From Tricholoma matsutake (taxonomy: Eukaryota > Basidiomycota > Agaricomycetes > Agaricales > Tricholomataceae): 64,000 bases of DNA. The translations under genes were made by a program, and so were the position numbers. The stretch covers positions 6,634,001-6,698,000 of the forward strand of contig AP026548.1 of assembly GCA_026075535.2 (NCBI GenBank), given 5' to 3'. This document shows, piece after piece, positions 30,494 through 43,135 of the stretch; position 1 is the stretch's first letter; each line of letters opens with the position of its first letter. The notes under the pieces were generated by a model that ran no database searches, was not told where the DNA came from, and saw only the letters and a program-made list of their open reading frames with translations.

Positions 30494-33268
30494 CTATTCC
30501 TCGCCCTCATCAGCAAAGTCTGGAACTGCATGGCACTTCAGGAGAATGCGAGGTGCAGCTCGATCCTTACCACCACGCCTGGAAGAACTGGGCCAACAAG
30601 TAAATCCTGATGCTGTGGATGTTGGCCACATCTTGTCTTGTTGTGCATCTGGGATCCAGCTCCACTTCCTCACTCGTTTCCAGATTTCTAAGCGCGATGC
30701 GGAAATGAGGGTTGAATTTTTAGGGTCCTCGATAAAGGTCATCCACGTCACAAAATATGGTGAGCTAGGGTAATTCTGGATGGCATTCGTGGTCTTGTAA
30801 CCAGGCTCAGGAAAGAGCCATTTGAAGGCCCTCTGCCAATCAGTGGTGGAAGCATTCTTGTAGGTGACATGGGTGAAAACATCGGAAAGGGTTAGATTCT
30901 TGTATATATCTTCTTTCCCTTCTCGGCGTTCGACCGTGGTAAGCTTGAGGTAAGAGGGGTTTGTGATTCCCCATGGATTAGGCGCCTTGCCAGTGAGATC
31001 AATGACGAATTGACACCAGAGTTGGGAAAGGAAAGTATCGATTGTAGGATGTTCGTCAGCAGGAGGAGGGGTCTCACGATCGTCTATATCCGAGCCATCA
31101 TCCTGCGTAGGAGGGGGGAGTGTATGACCCTGAGATTGTAGGTTGAATAGAGTTGGTTCGGGCTGGCCAGTGAAGTTGATATAGGTCGGCATCCTTCCTT
31201 TATTTGTAGAGCACTTACCAGCAAGCGCATCCCTGGGGATAATGCCTGACTTCTGATACATTGCCTGGACCTGGTCCAATGTCATGCCGTCAAACCAAAA
31301 CTTAAAAGCTGGTTCTGTAAGGAGGGTTCCACCGATGCGTAGGCGAGGAACAACTTCGCCGACCATTATACAACGGAAAAAGACACAGCCATAGGGTATA
31401 TACGGAACCTGGCCATGAGAGCAGCGGCAATTGTTGGGTTCTCCATCTTCATCTCCATCTCCCATCTCCTCCTCCTCCTCCTCCTCCTCCTCCTGCTGCT
31501 GCCAATCTGCCTGCCTGGACGTGTTATATGCGAGAACATCGGTATTCAGGCCCTCAGCCTCTGATAACGGAAGAGCTGCATCCATGAGTCATCTTGCTGC
31601 TGGTCCATCTTCAGGGCGAGCATGTAATCCATTCAGCAACCACACACACGCTGCAGTCAATGTGAGCGATTCAGGAATGAGTCGACTATGGGTTGCACCA
31701 CTGGCTTGGTGGGAGAGAGCTTTGCTGATTGCCATCAGCCTCGTCATGCGGAAAGACCTATGGGAATAAATACATCAATATAAAGGGTAACATTGAAGAA
31801 AAAAAGACTTACCACCACTCCTGACAGGTAAACGAACAAAGACAGTCCTTTAATGTATCAGGGTCAAACTGCATTAGGACTTCTGTGGTGAATCTATAAG
31901 GTACCCGGACCTCGAGACGTGCATTTGAAGAGTTAGCAGTACGTGCCTCTTCATAGATACTGTAGATGCCTTCGATAGTTTTTGTTGGATGATCCCCACC
32001 CATAGCCTCTTTGATGGTGATAAATTTCGCATGGTGCCTACCTTCAGGGTGGTAAACAATAGACTTATCGGTTGTGTATGCCTGGATGTACACAGCCTCA
32101 TACTCCCCTTGAGCACGGACACCAGGAATGGCATGAAAGCCACTAATGGCAGTAAGATGGCTGACAGGATCTCTTGAATATTTGGATGAATTAATATCAG
32201 AAATCCTCTCGGCGTTCTGATCCGAAATGCGCAATGCCTGCTGGACTACCTGGTAATGGGTGGCTGTAGTCCATTGAAGGCATTCCTCCTGATCACTACT
32301 GATCTTGATACCGACATCGATGTACCAGTCTCCAACCTCCGGGACTTCATAAGAGAGGTGTGCACTCCGGACAAAATCGTAAAGGTAGTATTCCGCAGAT
32401 TCGACATCTACCTGATGGTAAGTGCTATGTTTTGTGCCTCGGATGGTGTGCAGAATGAAGAAGTCGTGCGCCCATGCAATGTCATTATCTGCGATGAGGG
32501 GGTTCAAATCCAGTTCCGTGCGAATACGGTTGGCAAGGTGGTCAACGACGTTGCTGGGAATGAGCTTCGTACCCCAGGCAAAGCCTCCTCTTGTCTTCTT
32601 CGCTCTAAACTGCTCTGTTGAATAGTTGGCTGGCCATTCTGAGGCGATGCTTTGGCCAAGTAAAGTCGCGATCGCGGGACGAAAGCCATTTTCGTACCAG
32701 AAGGCTCGCTCACGTTCACTCAAATGGTAGGCGCTTGATCACTGGGAACGTTCGGGTGACCACAGTGCAGGGAAAAATATATGTAAGTGGTGGCGCATGC
32801 CGAATGTGCCAAACTCAAAATTTGGGATCTTGTGGTAGTCAACTAGTTTCTCCTCCTATAGCACAAATACTTGGTTAGATAAAAGATTCAATTATAAGTT
32901 GGACTCCAGAAACTCATGCCTCGATAAGTAACAGGGTGCTTGAGATGAATACTTGTCTTCAGAGCAAAAGTATCATGTGGAACGACATATACAGAGATCG
33001 GGCAGTTGACCATGACTTTGTCGGCAATGCCAAGGAGGGAGTCATAGTCCCGGGAGATCAAAAGAGAGTGGTCAACTTCAATGACGTTCTGAATAGCATC
33101 AACAAAGGCCTGCTTCGGATGTCCATCGTCATCGACGTATTCACCGGTAAGGACAAAGTGTATGTAGTTGTCATCTGTTTCATCATTTTCATGAAAGCCA
33201 TAAGCACGGTCAACGAATTCACGCAGGCTGTGGGTTATGACTGGGTGGTTGTTGAAGAGATCGGCCAT
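30494..33268 (-). pseudogene. Unknown multicopy basidiomycete family, two in-frame TGA
   Basis: Exon 1 starts MADLFNNHPVITHSLREFVD at 33268. After an intron near 32920-32862 the frame continues with LVDYHKIPNFEFGTFGMRHH, then a TGA at 32739-32741, and SERERAFWYENGFRPAI on to FTCQEWW near 31814. An intron (GTAAGTC...CCATAG) follows, then an exon with a TGA at 31589-31591, after which the frame continues to 30494. That last part contains a run of Glu (encoded by a CTC repeat near 31470-31497), CRCSHG, and WPTSTASGFTCW. I recognise the RHHLHIFFPAL-like block from uncharacterised Agaricomycete proteins but know no function. No catalytic motif is evident. Confidence 0.5.
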
Positions 33269-33693
33269 AGGAGATAGCGTGTGGATAATTGACAAAGGGT
33301 GAATTTTCGATGAAAGTTTTATATTCCGACTGTGTACGAAGAACTAAAGAAACAATAATTTGCGCTTGAATAATGATCCGTCCTTCCACCAGGGGAGGAC
33401 AAAGGGATAGCAGCACACAGCAATTCCGGTAAACGAAAAGGAGATAGATATCAGGGCCGCACAACATGGAGGACTTTGAGAAAAAAAATTGCAGACGTCC
33501 AAGAGGAACGGGCATTGCTGGAGGACGCTAAGCACCATATAAGGAGTCTTGAAGGTCGAGAGGATTGGGGATAGCCAGTCAGGGACATAGAACACGTTCA
33601 TATTGGGGACTACTCCCTAACAGAACTCGTCTTTGCCATTACTGATGAAGAAGACCTGCACGGAACTACTTCCATGCAGGTTGCAGGTTGCAT

Positions 33694-33900
33694 GGTAGGT
33701 GAGGGTTTGCCAGGAAGGAGAAAGCAACACGCTGTTCGTCTTTGACGAACAGACATGATCAGGCGGTCGGAGTGGCTGTGCTAAATCCTCTTGACATTGT
33801 TCGGCATTTTCCGAAAATAGCTCAACTCATCTCCACCATGTCTGTTCGTCAAAGACGAACAGCGTGTTGCTTTCTCCTTCCTGGCCAACCCTCACCTATC
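33694..33900. repeat. Near-perfect 64-bp inverted repeat (hairpin) at the L3 junction
   Basis: Arm 33694-33757 is the reverse complement of 33837-33900 with 2 mismatches in 64, around a 79-nt spacer. Each arm contains its own small palindrome GTTCGTCTTTGACGAAC. The right arm abuts the first LINE base of L3. Transcribed, it would form a long hairpin. It may have arisen by fold-back copying when L3 inserted, but that is inference. Confidence 0.85.
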
Positions 33901-34676
33901 ATCTCTCGGTTGGGGTTCCCTGCGCAAGTAGTGAACTTCTTCCGTTCATATCTAGTTGGTCGCAAAACGACCTACAAATGGAACGCTTTCTCATCTGGCT
34001 CCTTTACAGCTGATGTGGGAGTGGGTCAAGTCTCTGCTTTGTCCCCCCTCTTATCGGCGCTATATTTAACGCCCATTATGAAGCTCTTCAGAAGGAGTGA
34101 AATCAGCAGGGATGTCGATCTCATGTCATATGTGGACGATGGCACTCTCATCGCCCGCTCCCCACAGCTGGAGGACATCCTCCCCCTGCTTAAAAAAGTG
34201 TATGGCTGGATCTTCCAGGCGTTCACCTCCCTCGGGCTTGTCCTCGAACACGACAAGTCTGAAATATTTCACTTTTCAAGGGCGAGGAGGTTCACTCCCC
34301 TACCCATAGATCTCAGCTTTGCCCCTTACACGGGCAATACCCCCCTCAAGCCCAAGGTTACCATCGCTCCTTGACTTGTTACAACCACCATAGATAGTGG
34401 TAAACACCTCTGCTCAACGTTGCACGCGACGTCGACACCTCAATTTTGGTCCGATTTTCGATCGGATTTCGCCATCACGAACGCTCTCGGCGTCTCCAGG
34501 CCTGCCCTGATTTGCTAAGAGATCCGTCCATCCGATCTCTGTGGATGCCCCGGTCACTGTTTTTGACAGTGTCTGCTATTCGTCTCGTTCTCCTGGGCTT
34601 CGAGGATCCTGGTTAGGTGAGTGTTGGCAATGAAAGAGTAGTCTGGGCCCCTATGGGGGCTTAGAGTGGGTGTGGG

Positions 34677-34718
34677 ATGCCTACTTCAACGCTCGCCCAA
34701 GTCGTCGCATTCGTTTAG
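34677..34718 (+). CDS. HL5 conserved 13-residue upstream ORF
   Basis: Reads MPTSTLAQVVAFV and TAG. It differs at three positions from HL1 and keeps length and stop. Confidence 0.5.
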   Translation: MPTSTLAQVVAFV

Positions 34719-35141
34719 CTGGGGGAGGTCTGGTTCAGGAGGAGGGACATATTCACTGGATTGTGGGTCGTCTGGGAGGCTTCCTACCTCCATGCTGCGT
34801 GAGTTTCTACATCTAGAGACCTGCTACACTGACTACCCATTGGAATACACCATCATTAAAAGGGGCCGGGCGATGGTGCCCCCTGGTGGCTAGGTCAACG
34901 CTCTGGTGGCCGCTACTTACCACCGACTCTTTACCTCCGGCACTCACACCCTCTAGGTGTTCGGAACCAGGTTCAATTGTCCCTCCCAATCTGCAGCAGG
35001 ATTTGCGGCCTGTCTGCCCCCTCGGAGCATCTGGAGGCTGTGTCGGGTGGACCCGGAATTGAGATAAGGGACCGTCTGTTATCGTTATCACGCTACGTAC
35101 CTTGACTTGTACCGTCATCTACTTCTGCTAAATCATCCTCA

Positions 35142-35981
35142 ATGCCCTCTACAAACCGAAGAGCGCGAACTCGACACCAGGTGGCTCATGGCGACCCCCT
35201 CCTATACACAAACGCCGACTTCGCAGACTTCGACGACAATTACCTCCCAGAGTTCGGACACGTCTCCCTGAGCGGATGGGATTCTGATGTGGCTAACCAG
35301 TTCCACAATCTTTGGGCGGAGGATGACTCCTCCGACCTGCCAGACGACAACGACGGCTCTGCCACCGGCGGAGACGTCGAATTCATTCCGGGTCTCACCG
35401 AGCTAGCCTCGCAGGAGACGATAAACCGCTTCTTGGCATCACAAGTGATAGCCGATGAGGTGCATGATCTGGCTCTCAAGCTTGGGCTCAAGGCCAACAA
35501 CAATCAAGAGCTCGGCATTGCCGAGCTCCTCTATCCGGAGGGGCAGCAGGAGCAATCTGCGCCGCCCCTCCCCACATCACCGGGTTCATCCGCCATCCCA
35601 GAGTTGGTGGAGGATGAGCCTCCGTTGTCGAGAGATGAGAGGGTGGACATAACGTCCACCTCTCATGGCTTTCTACATTTACTGGAGGCTATGACGATTT
35701 TCGTCGGTACCGTCCGAGTATCCGCCGTTCCGCTCATTGAGAGGAACGCATGGCGTCAGATGGCCTGGGAGTTATTCACGACCACCTGGCGATTGTCTGA
35801 GCCAATGTCGGCAGAACTAGCAGCTGCCGGATTGCCTCTCGACCTCACATCACCGGCAGCCTTCAGGGCTTCCTACGCGGCTAGGCAGGCAGCTCATGCA
35901 GAGCTCCATCATGGGGAACCCTCGTCCTCATCACGACGCCGCCGTCCTCGAGGTCCTCGAGCACAGCAGCGCCGCTACTGA
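35142..35981 (+). CDS. HL5 main ORF, 279 aa, diverged subfamily
   Basis: Starts MPSTNRRARTRHQ. The first 130 residues show little match to HL1 (HVSLSGWDSDVANQFHNLWA, SQETINRFLASQ), but the layout is kept: acidic N-terminus, ELGIAELLYPE, IPELVEDEPPLS, FVGTVRVSAVPL, RNAWRQMAWELFTTTWRLSE, PLDLTSPAAFRASYAA and a basic tail RRRRPRGPRAQQRR. Protein-level conservation of the core against a diverged background is the best sign that this ORF does something. Function unknown. Confidence 0.7.
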   Translation: MPSTNRRARTRHQVAHGDPLLYTNADFADFDDNYLPEFGHVSLSGWDSDVANQFHNLWAEDDSSDLPDDNDGSATGGDVEFIPGLTELASQETINRFLASQVIADEVHDLALKLGLKANNNQELGIAELLYPEGQQEQSAPPLPTSPGSSAIPELVEDEPPLSRDERVDITSTSHGFLHLLEAMTIFVGTVRVSAVPLIERNAWRQMAWELFTTTWRLSEPMSAELAAAGLPLDLTSPAAFRASYAARQAAHAELHHGEPSSSSRRRRPRGPRAQQRRY

Positions 35982-38900
35982 AAGGGGGGTGTCACCCCCC
36001 CACATCTACTCCCACCAATTAGTTGGTGGCCGATATCGGGATAGTGGCAGTTTGTCGCTTCCCTCTACCTTCTCCCTGCTGCGGGGGGGACGTTGTTACC
36101 GAGCGTATGCCCTCGACGGCATCTGCTCGAAGGGGGCCTTGGCCCCCTATCCACGGTAGTTCCGGTGAATAACCAGGTGAACAACCAGCTACCACATCTC
36201 TGTCACTCGTGTGGGAGCGCGGTGATGGTCCACCTCATTCGTCTGGGGTGGTCAATCCTCGCTGGCCAGGAGCATGCAGACAGTTATTCCTCCCGCAAGG
36301 GGGGATTTACAGTGAATTAACATGGCCGCGCCTGATCTGACTTCGGTTGGATATGTGGCTGGGGGACCGTTCTGCACTGGTGGACGAGTTAATGGCTAGC
36401 TTCGGGAGGGGGGGCCCCCCTCTAGATTATTGCCTTTCCTGGCTGAGAGGCCAACGTCTGTGGCACTGCCCGCCTAAAGTGGCTAAAACAAGGACCTGGG
36501 TAGGATGTGGATGAGGGGAAGCGTAGTTACAGTAGTACCCAAGTTTGTATCCTGCTCTGCCGACTGCGATCGAGCCCCGCGTTATAAATTGTTGACCCAA
36601 AAAAAAAAAAAAAAAGCCCAAGGTTACCTGGAGGTACCTTGGATTCTTCTTCAATCGCAAACTCTCCTTCAAGGAGCATACACGATTCTACTCCACCAAA
36701 GCCCTTACTACTGCAAGGGTGATGGGAATGCTCGGCAATTCTGTTAGAGGGCTAACCCCTATGCAGAAGCGCCTCCTGTACCGTTCGTGTGTCGTACCCA
36801 TCATGACATATGGACTCAGACTATGGCACTTCAAAGGCGCTCGCGTCAAAGGTGTCATCAGAACGTTGGCCCAAGTGCAGTCCATTGCTGCACGTTGGAT
36901 CCTCGGTGCATTCAGAACCACCCCAATTGGCGGCCTGGAAAGTATCGCCGGACTGCTGCCTATGCAGCTGTTACTGCGTCGCTTAGTCGACAGAGGAGTG
37001 TTCAGGACCCCTCTACTGGCTCCATCTCACCCCCTAAGAGCAATCTTAGGGCCTAATCACGTCGGCACTACCCACTCTCATGAGCTAGGACTCTGGGGAG
37101 GGAACGTGCTCGACACACTAAACCTACAAGGTCCATCTGTCGCCTCGGCTGCAGCTCTGGCCCTCGTACCAGGCGATGAGTTCGACCCCTTCGGGGAAGA
37201 AAACACACCTGGAAACAGAGTAAAGGACTTGTTCCCAACTCGGTTCTCCTCTCATCGCCTCACCTCTAAGGAGGATGGAGCGAGGAACTCTTACAGGAGT
37301 GACCTCGACAAGGCCTGGGCGTCTGCCCTGGTCGAGGATAACACTCTCGTCATGGCAGTGGACGCTTTGGTGCCCACAGATGCTAGATTCCAAGCGGTCG
37401 CCTGTGCTCTCATCTTCGGACAGGGAGAACAGACTGATCGCATTGTCTCGGCTTCTGGGAGAAGAACTCCCCCAGAAGTCGAACTTTTCGCTCTCCAACT
37501 AGGCGTCTCGGCTGCTTGCAGCAGAGGATGCAAAAAGTTGGTGATTTTCTCGGATTCTACTACGGGCATTGAGTCCCTAATTGATCCAAAACCACGCTCT
37601 GGGCAGATATTTGCCCTGGATGCTTGTCGCTCCCTTCGTCCCTGGCTAGCTGGAGACGAGGAGAGGAAAGTCACATTCTGGCATGTCCCCTCGAAATTCG
37701 AGTGGAACGTTCACAAGATGGCTCATGATGTAGCTACATCTACCAAGATCTCCGTAGGCAGACACCCGCGGACGTCTTTAGACTACCTTAAGAACCAGGT
37801 CGAAAAGGCCGTTTGCAAGGATTGGCACACCCGGTTCTCAGATCCGGCATACCGTGGGTGGCACTTCTACCAACTCAAAGGATTGGGTGGAAAGCCAGTC
37901 TTACCCTTCACAAAGGTGGGCCTTGGCTGAAAGTGATGGGAAACAACACTACGCTGACTTCCCGTTCAACTCGTATGATCACTGGCCATGCTCCTATAGG
38001 GGAGTATCGTCAACGTCTATCCCTCGACGGGGAATACCAATGCTGGTGCCTTGGTCCTGACATACAAACTCAGGACCATCTGCTACGCGTCTGCCCCAAG
38101 GTGGATCGCAAAGAAACTCGTGCGAGCCCTGACTCCGTCGAAGGCTTCCACGAATTTATGGACAACAATCCTGCACTAGGATCGTTCAACTCACTTGCGT
38201 GGGATCCAGGATAGGTTGTGCGTGCAGGGCGTATGACCCCCGTCCGGTTCTAGCTAGTGTTATCGGTATGTAGGGGTGGCCGTTGGGCACCAGACGAGTC
38301 CATTAACCCTCATAAAGGGGGCCCACCCGTGTTCAGGAGCGACTGTCAGGGAGGGGGGACACAAAACTAGGTACTGGTTCGGGGAGGCGCCTGAGCGCTT
38401 CCAGATCCTCTGTCGGTTATGCGTTACAGTGACTTTGGTCGAATACGCTTTCCTTTCTGAGCTGAGAGGCTCACATTGGGGCGGCAGTTTCCCCTAAATC
38501 TTGCACTCATACCCATAGGGATTCGGGGACACAACATCGTCGAGCTCGAGTTGTCGGTACGCCACCACTGGCAAGTCCGTTTACTCGATAAAGGGGGCCC
38601 CCTTAGTGGTCGTTGCAGCTATCCAGGTGGTTGGTGCGAAGATCAGCAGGAGGAGGACTTGGGCTGGGCGTAGTGTACTTCGTTTGTACGTCTCTACCGC
38701 GGACTGCGATCGGGCGCCGCGTTATAAATTTTTGACCCAAAAAAAAAAAAAAAAAAAAAGAAGCCCTCATCCCCCCTCTGCTATGCCTAGTCACACTCCT
38801 TCCAGTGCCTTGATAAAACTTTTCTCGTTTGACGGCGCTCCCTGGCAGTGGCCTGCCTGGCAGGAGCGTACTGGCATCCTCCATGGCCTCTTTCCGGACG

Positions 38901-41900
38901 ATGACTCCAAACTGCCAAAAGGCTGGACTCGTAAGGATGCTGTGGACGTTCAGTCCTACTTCCGAGCATATCATCTTCTTCCGAACGAAGACAAGAAGCT
39001 TGCCTTTGCAATCAACGCGAAGGGTGCTTCGGCCTATCCAGGACGTGAGTTCTGGAACAATTTCATTGTGAGAAAATGGAATTCATGGGGTGTTCATACT
39101 GTCATCATTGCTGAGCTCAAAGAGTGGGATATCCACCCCCTCGATATTCTTATCTCTGAGAACAACATCGATGTGCCATGGCCTTCCTCCGATAACTATC
39201 TTCCTATGATCCTGGACTCTCTCACGCTAAAGTTGTTTGGCAAAGAGGCCTTTCCAAATGGCAGCCTTGTCTTGAGACCAGCTCTGCGGGAAGTGTTTCG
39301 AATTATTCCACAGAGGTCCTGGAATACGATTCACATTCAGGTAAACGCAATGAAGAACTGTCCAATTGAGATTGAGGCTGCAGCCCTAGCTGCATTCAAA
39401 GGCAAGCCGATCCTGTTTCGCCCTTTATTTTTTTTCTTACTGATCGTAGATCTTGAGACTGGCAAAGTAACTAAGACGAAAGTCTCACGTGCCATCTGTA
39501 ACGTTGCCAAGTGGAGGGACACTGCTGAGCCCTTCCATACCGTTGATAACATACAGAAGGCCCAGGATATGCTTGCTGAGCTTCAGGTAATCCTAGAGGG
39601 TTTGGGAGCGAAGATTGAAAAGCAAGTAGCTGCGAAAAGTATGTGGATTATTTCCATTAATCTTCCTCTTTGACAAGTCATATACCTAGGTCCCTCCAAG
39701 GTAAACCCTGCTGCCCTGCAGCAGTTAGCTACTGAAGAAGACGTCAGTGACGTGCTCAACCTCTACCACGAGTACTTTGACGAGGTTATGGAGAATGAAG
39801 AGGAGCCACCAATATCCGATGCTCTATCCGAAAAACAGACGCTCAATGATTGTGGCGGCGATTTTGGCATGGAAGAAGAGGCAAAGATGACCCCTGTATC
39901 CTTGGCCATGTCGTTGGGCTATAGGACAGGCCTACCTCCATCATTCAACACCATCCGTGATAGATCGGGGTTGACCCCCTGGGACAACCCTAATTCGTTC
40001 TCCTATAAGAATTCTGATGCTCTACCTGATAATCTTTCCAAGTTACGCCTTCATTGGCACCAGCTGGCTGGCAATCATTCTATCATACGATCCATCCTTT
40101 CCAAAGACCCAGACTCCTCATGCGTCCTTGGAATCCTTGTTGCGGATGAGGTCGGCCTTGGGAAAACAGTGCAAGCAATTGGAGTGATTGCGTTTTTCAT
40201 GCAGGCCATCTTCTTACAGCAGACCAAGAGAAAGTGCCCAAGAATCCTATGTAAGCGCATCTCACCATCTCTATATCATTGACCCACACTCATCCTGCCT
40301 TATTCCAGTGGAACGGCCTTTTCTTGGCGACAAAGATAAGTTCCCGTCATTACCGCACCTCATCGTCCTGGTACCCTCGTGGCACAGTGGATGAGCGAAC
40401 TGAAGGTCTTCTTACAACCCAAATCCATGGACATCTTCGTCTATGACAGCCAAACTGATGGTGACAACTTCTGGAGTACCTCAGGACCCATGCATCTTTC
40501 CAAGCATCAACCACACAACCGAATCATCATTGTCTCGCATGCGGTGCGTAGAGCTTTTTCAAAATTCAGTGTTACTCACCATGTAGTATCGCAGGCTTTG
40601 TTCAAAGAAATGAACAATAACTTCCATATATCCAAGAAGATCAGGAAAGATGCTCGGCCTTGGGACTTGCCAACTGCCAAAGGGTCCTTAGAGCACACCC
40701 TCTTCGGACACTCCTTTCTCACTGCCATCATTGATGAAGCACACTACATGCGCAACCCAGGCAACAAGCATTCCAGCGCCTTGAAACTCCTTGAGCAGGC
40801 CACAGTGCGGCTAATTATGACTGCCACTCCTCTGCACACATCTTCGAAGGTGAGTCAGTGATGTAAATATGGAATTGTAACAATGCACAATATCCTTTCA
40901 TACTTCTAGGATATTGCGGCAATGGGTCGTCTTGTTGGTAAATCCCATTTTTTCACAGAGGCTGCATTCTCTCAGGAGAAGAATGATGCTACTTCGGTTT
41001 GGAGAGCAAAGAAGCTTGATGATGATGGAGAAAGTCTACTTGCTGAGCAAGTGTGGGCTGTAAAGCGCCTGCAGAGCCATCTCAAGGGCCATTTCCTCCG
41101 CAGGACGACAGAGAGCCTCGACTATGAGGAAAAGCCGTTGTTGCCACTACCTCCATACCAAGAGATCTTAGGCATAGTAACATTGACCAAGAGAGAGACT
41201 GACATCATTCAGACCCGAGCCGCCGCTGCCAAAGCAGCGTAAGTACAACACCATCCCCTTTCTCCCCTCATTTCTCACCCTGTCCATAGTCTTGAAGTGG
41301 CTAGTGACATATCGAAGATCCAAACGAAAGTAAGCTGCTGCTTGTGTAATATGGTCCGGTCTAACAAATGTCTTGTAGAAGTTTTACCTTGAATACCGCA
41401 CAGCTGTCGGATATGCGAAGGAAGACTCTACTGCAATTTGGCCATCCTTCCGGACGCTCAAGGAATGGATGCCAGTCAAGAGCACAAAGATGGACATCTG
41501 TGCACAACTCTGCGCACATTACCTTACCCACGACAAGGTGGACGACGTATCCTTTGTGGATGGGCAGCCTGTCTTCCCGAAGATTTTGGGTGTTACGGGG
41601 CAACCGCTTCAGAAGACACGCCATATCATCATCTTCCAGGAATTCTCTTCCATGTCGCAACTTCTTCAAAATGCATGTATCTCATCCTTCACTTTTTTTT
41701 TTTTTTTTGGGTCAACAATTTATAACGCAGGGCTCGATCGCAGTCCGCGGAGCAGGATACAAACTTGGGTACTACTGTAACTACGCTTCCCCTCATCCAC
41801 ATCCTACCCAGGTCCTTGTTTTAGCCACTTTAGGCGGGCAGTGCCACAGACGTTGGCCTCTCAGCCAGGAAAGGCAATAATCTGGAGGGGGGCCCCCCCT

Positions 41901-42325
41901 CCCGAAGCTAGCCATTAACTCGTCCACCAGTGCAGAACGGTCCCCCAGCCACATATCCAACTGAAGTCAGATCAGGCGCGGCCATGTTAATTCACTGTAA
42001 ATCCCCCCTTGCAGGAGGAATAACTGTCTGCATGCTCCTGGCCAGCGAGGATTGACCACCCCAGACGAATGAGGTGGACCATCACTGCGCTTCCGCATGA
42101 GTGACAGAAATGTGGTAGCTGGTTGTTCACCTGGTTATTCACCGGAACTACCGTGGATAGGGGGCCAAGGCCCCCTTCGAGCAGATGCCATCGAGGGCAT
42201 ACGCTCGGTAACAACGTCCCCCCCGCAGCGGGGAGAAGGTAGAGGGAAGCAACAAGCTGCCACTATCCCGATATCGGCCACCAACTCATTGGTGGGAGTA
42301 GATGTGGGGGGGTGTCACCCCCCTT

Positions 42326-43135
42326 TCAGTAGCGGCGCTGCTGTGCTCGAGGACCTCGAGGACGGCGGCGTCGTGATGAGGATGAGGGTTCCCCATGATG
42401 GAGCTCTGCATGAGCTGCCTGCCTAGCCGCGTAGGAAGCCCTGAAGGCTGCCGGTAATGTGAGGTCGAGAGGCAATCCGGCAGCTGCTAGTTCTGCCGAC
42501 ATTGGCTCGGACAATCGCCAGGTGGTCGTGAATAACTCCCAGGCCATCTAGCGCCATGCGTTCCTCTCAATGAGCGGAACGGCGGATACTCGGACGGTAC
42601 CGACGAAAATCGTCATAGCCTCCAGTAAATGTAGAAAGCCATGAGAGGTGGATGTTATGTCCACCCTCTCATCTCTCGACAACGGAGGCTCATCCTCCAC
42701 CAACTCTGGGATGGCGGATGAACCCGGTGATGTGGGGAGAGGCGGCGCAGATTGTTCCTGCTGCCCCTCCGGATAGAGGAGCTCGGCAATGCCGAGCTCT
42801 TGATTGTTGTTGGCCTCGAGCCCAAGCTCGAGAGCCAGATCATGCACCTCATCGGCTATCACTTGTGATGCCAAGAAGCGGTTTATCGTCTCCTGCAAGG
42901 CTAGCTCGGTGAGACCCGGAATGAATTCGATGTCTGGCAGGTCGGAGGAGTCATCCTCCGCCCAAAGATTGTGGAACTGGTTAGCCACATCAGAGTCCCA
43001 TCCGCTCAGGGAGACGTGTCCGAACTCTGGGAGGTAGTTGTCGTCGAAGTCTGTGAAGTCGGCGTTTGTGTATAGGAGGGGGTCGCCATGAGCCGCCTGG
43101 TGTCGAGTTCGCGCTCTACGGTTTGTAGAGGGCAT
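42326..43135 (-). pseudogene. HL6 main ORF with one amber stop
   Basis: Same protein as HL5 (MPSTNRRARTRHQ start) with a 10-codon deletion (the DNDGSATGGD-like segment) and a TAG at 42548-42550, where HL5 has CAG (CAG to TAG). The remaining frame continues to the basic tail. Confidence 0.8.

Larger units (their letters stand above)
34363..36614 (+). mobile_element. HL5: HL retroposon nested in L3, second ORF subfamily
   Basis: Flanked by AGCCCAAGGTTACC at 34349-34362 and 36615-36628. It starts ATC before GCTCCTTGACTTGTTAC and ends GTTATAAATTGTTGACCC and A-tail. It belongs with HL6 to a subfamily whose ORF has a different N-terminus. Confidence 0.92.
33901..38214 (+). pseudogene. L3 ORF2 remnant (RT to RNase H)
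   Basis: The part before HL5 has SYVDDGTLIARSPQLED (motif C), but motif B reads GQVSALSP, with Val in place of the catalytically important second Gly. After HL5 it resumes at KPKVTWRYLGFF. The frame is open to 37930, where a 4-nt loss near 37906 (compared with L2) shifts it. A second frame 37813-38214 gives the C-terminal CWC...HLL..C part. Dead on three counts: truncation, insertion and frameshift. Confidence 0.85.
33901..38759 (+). mobile_element. LINE L3: 5'-truncated copy with nested HL5
   Basis: LINE homology begins at ATCTCTCGGTTGGGG inside the RT domain (just after motif A) and runs to the A-tail at 38739-38759. HL5 interrupts it. No clear TSD is found. The 5' side is the hairpin arm (ACCCTCACCTATC) and the 3' side reads GAAGCCCTCATCC, only a weak match. 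Confidence 0.88.

Noticed and set aside
31430..31510. Plus-strand poly-Ser ORF
   Set aside because: It is antisense to the Glu run of the minus-strand gene remnant (CTC repeat) and has no support of its own.
33904..38775. Target-site duplication for LINE L3
   Set aside because: CCCTCACC on the left and CCCTCATCC on the right agree only partly and the left copy lies within the hairpin arm. Not strong enough to call.
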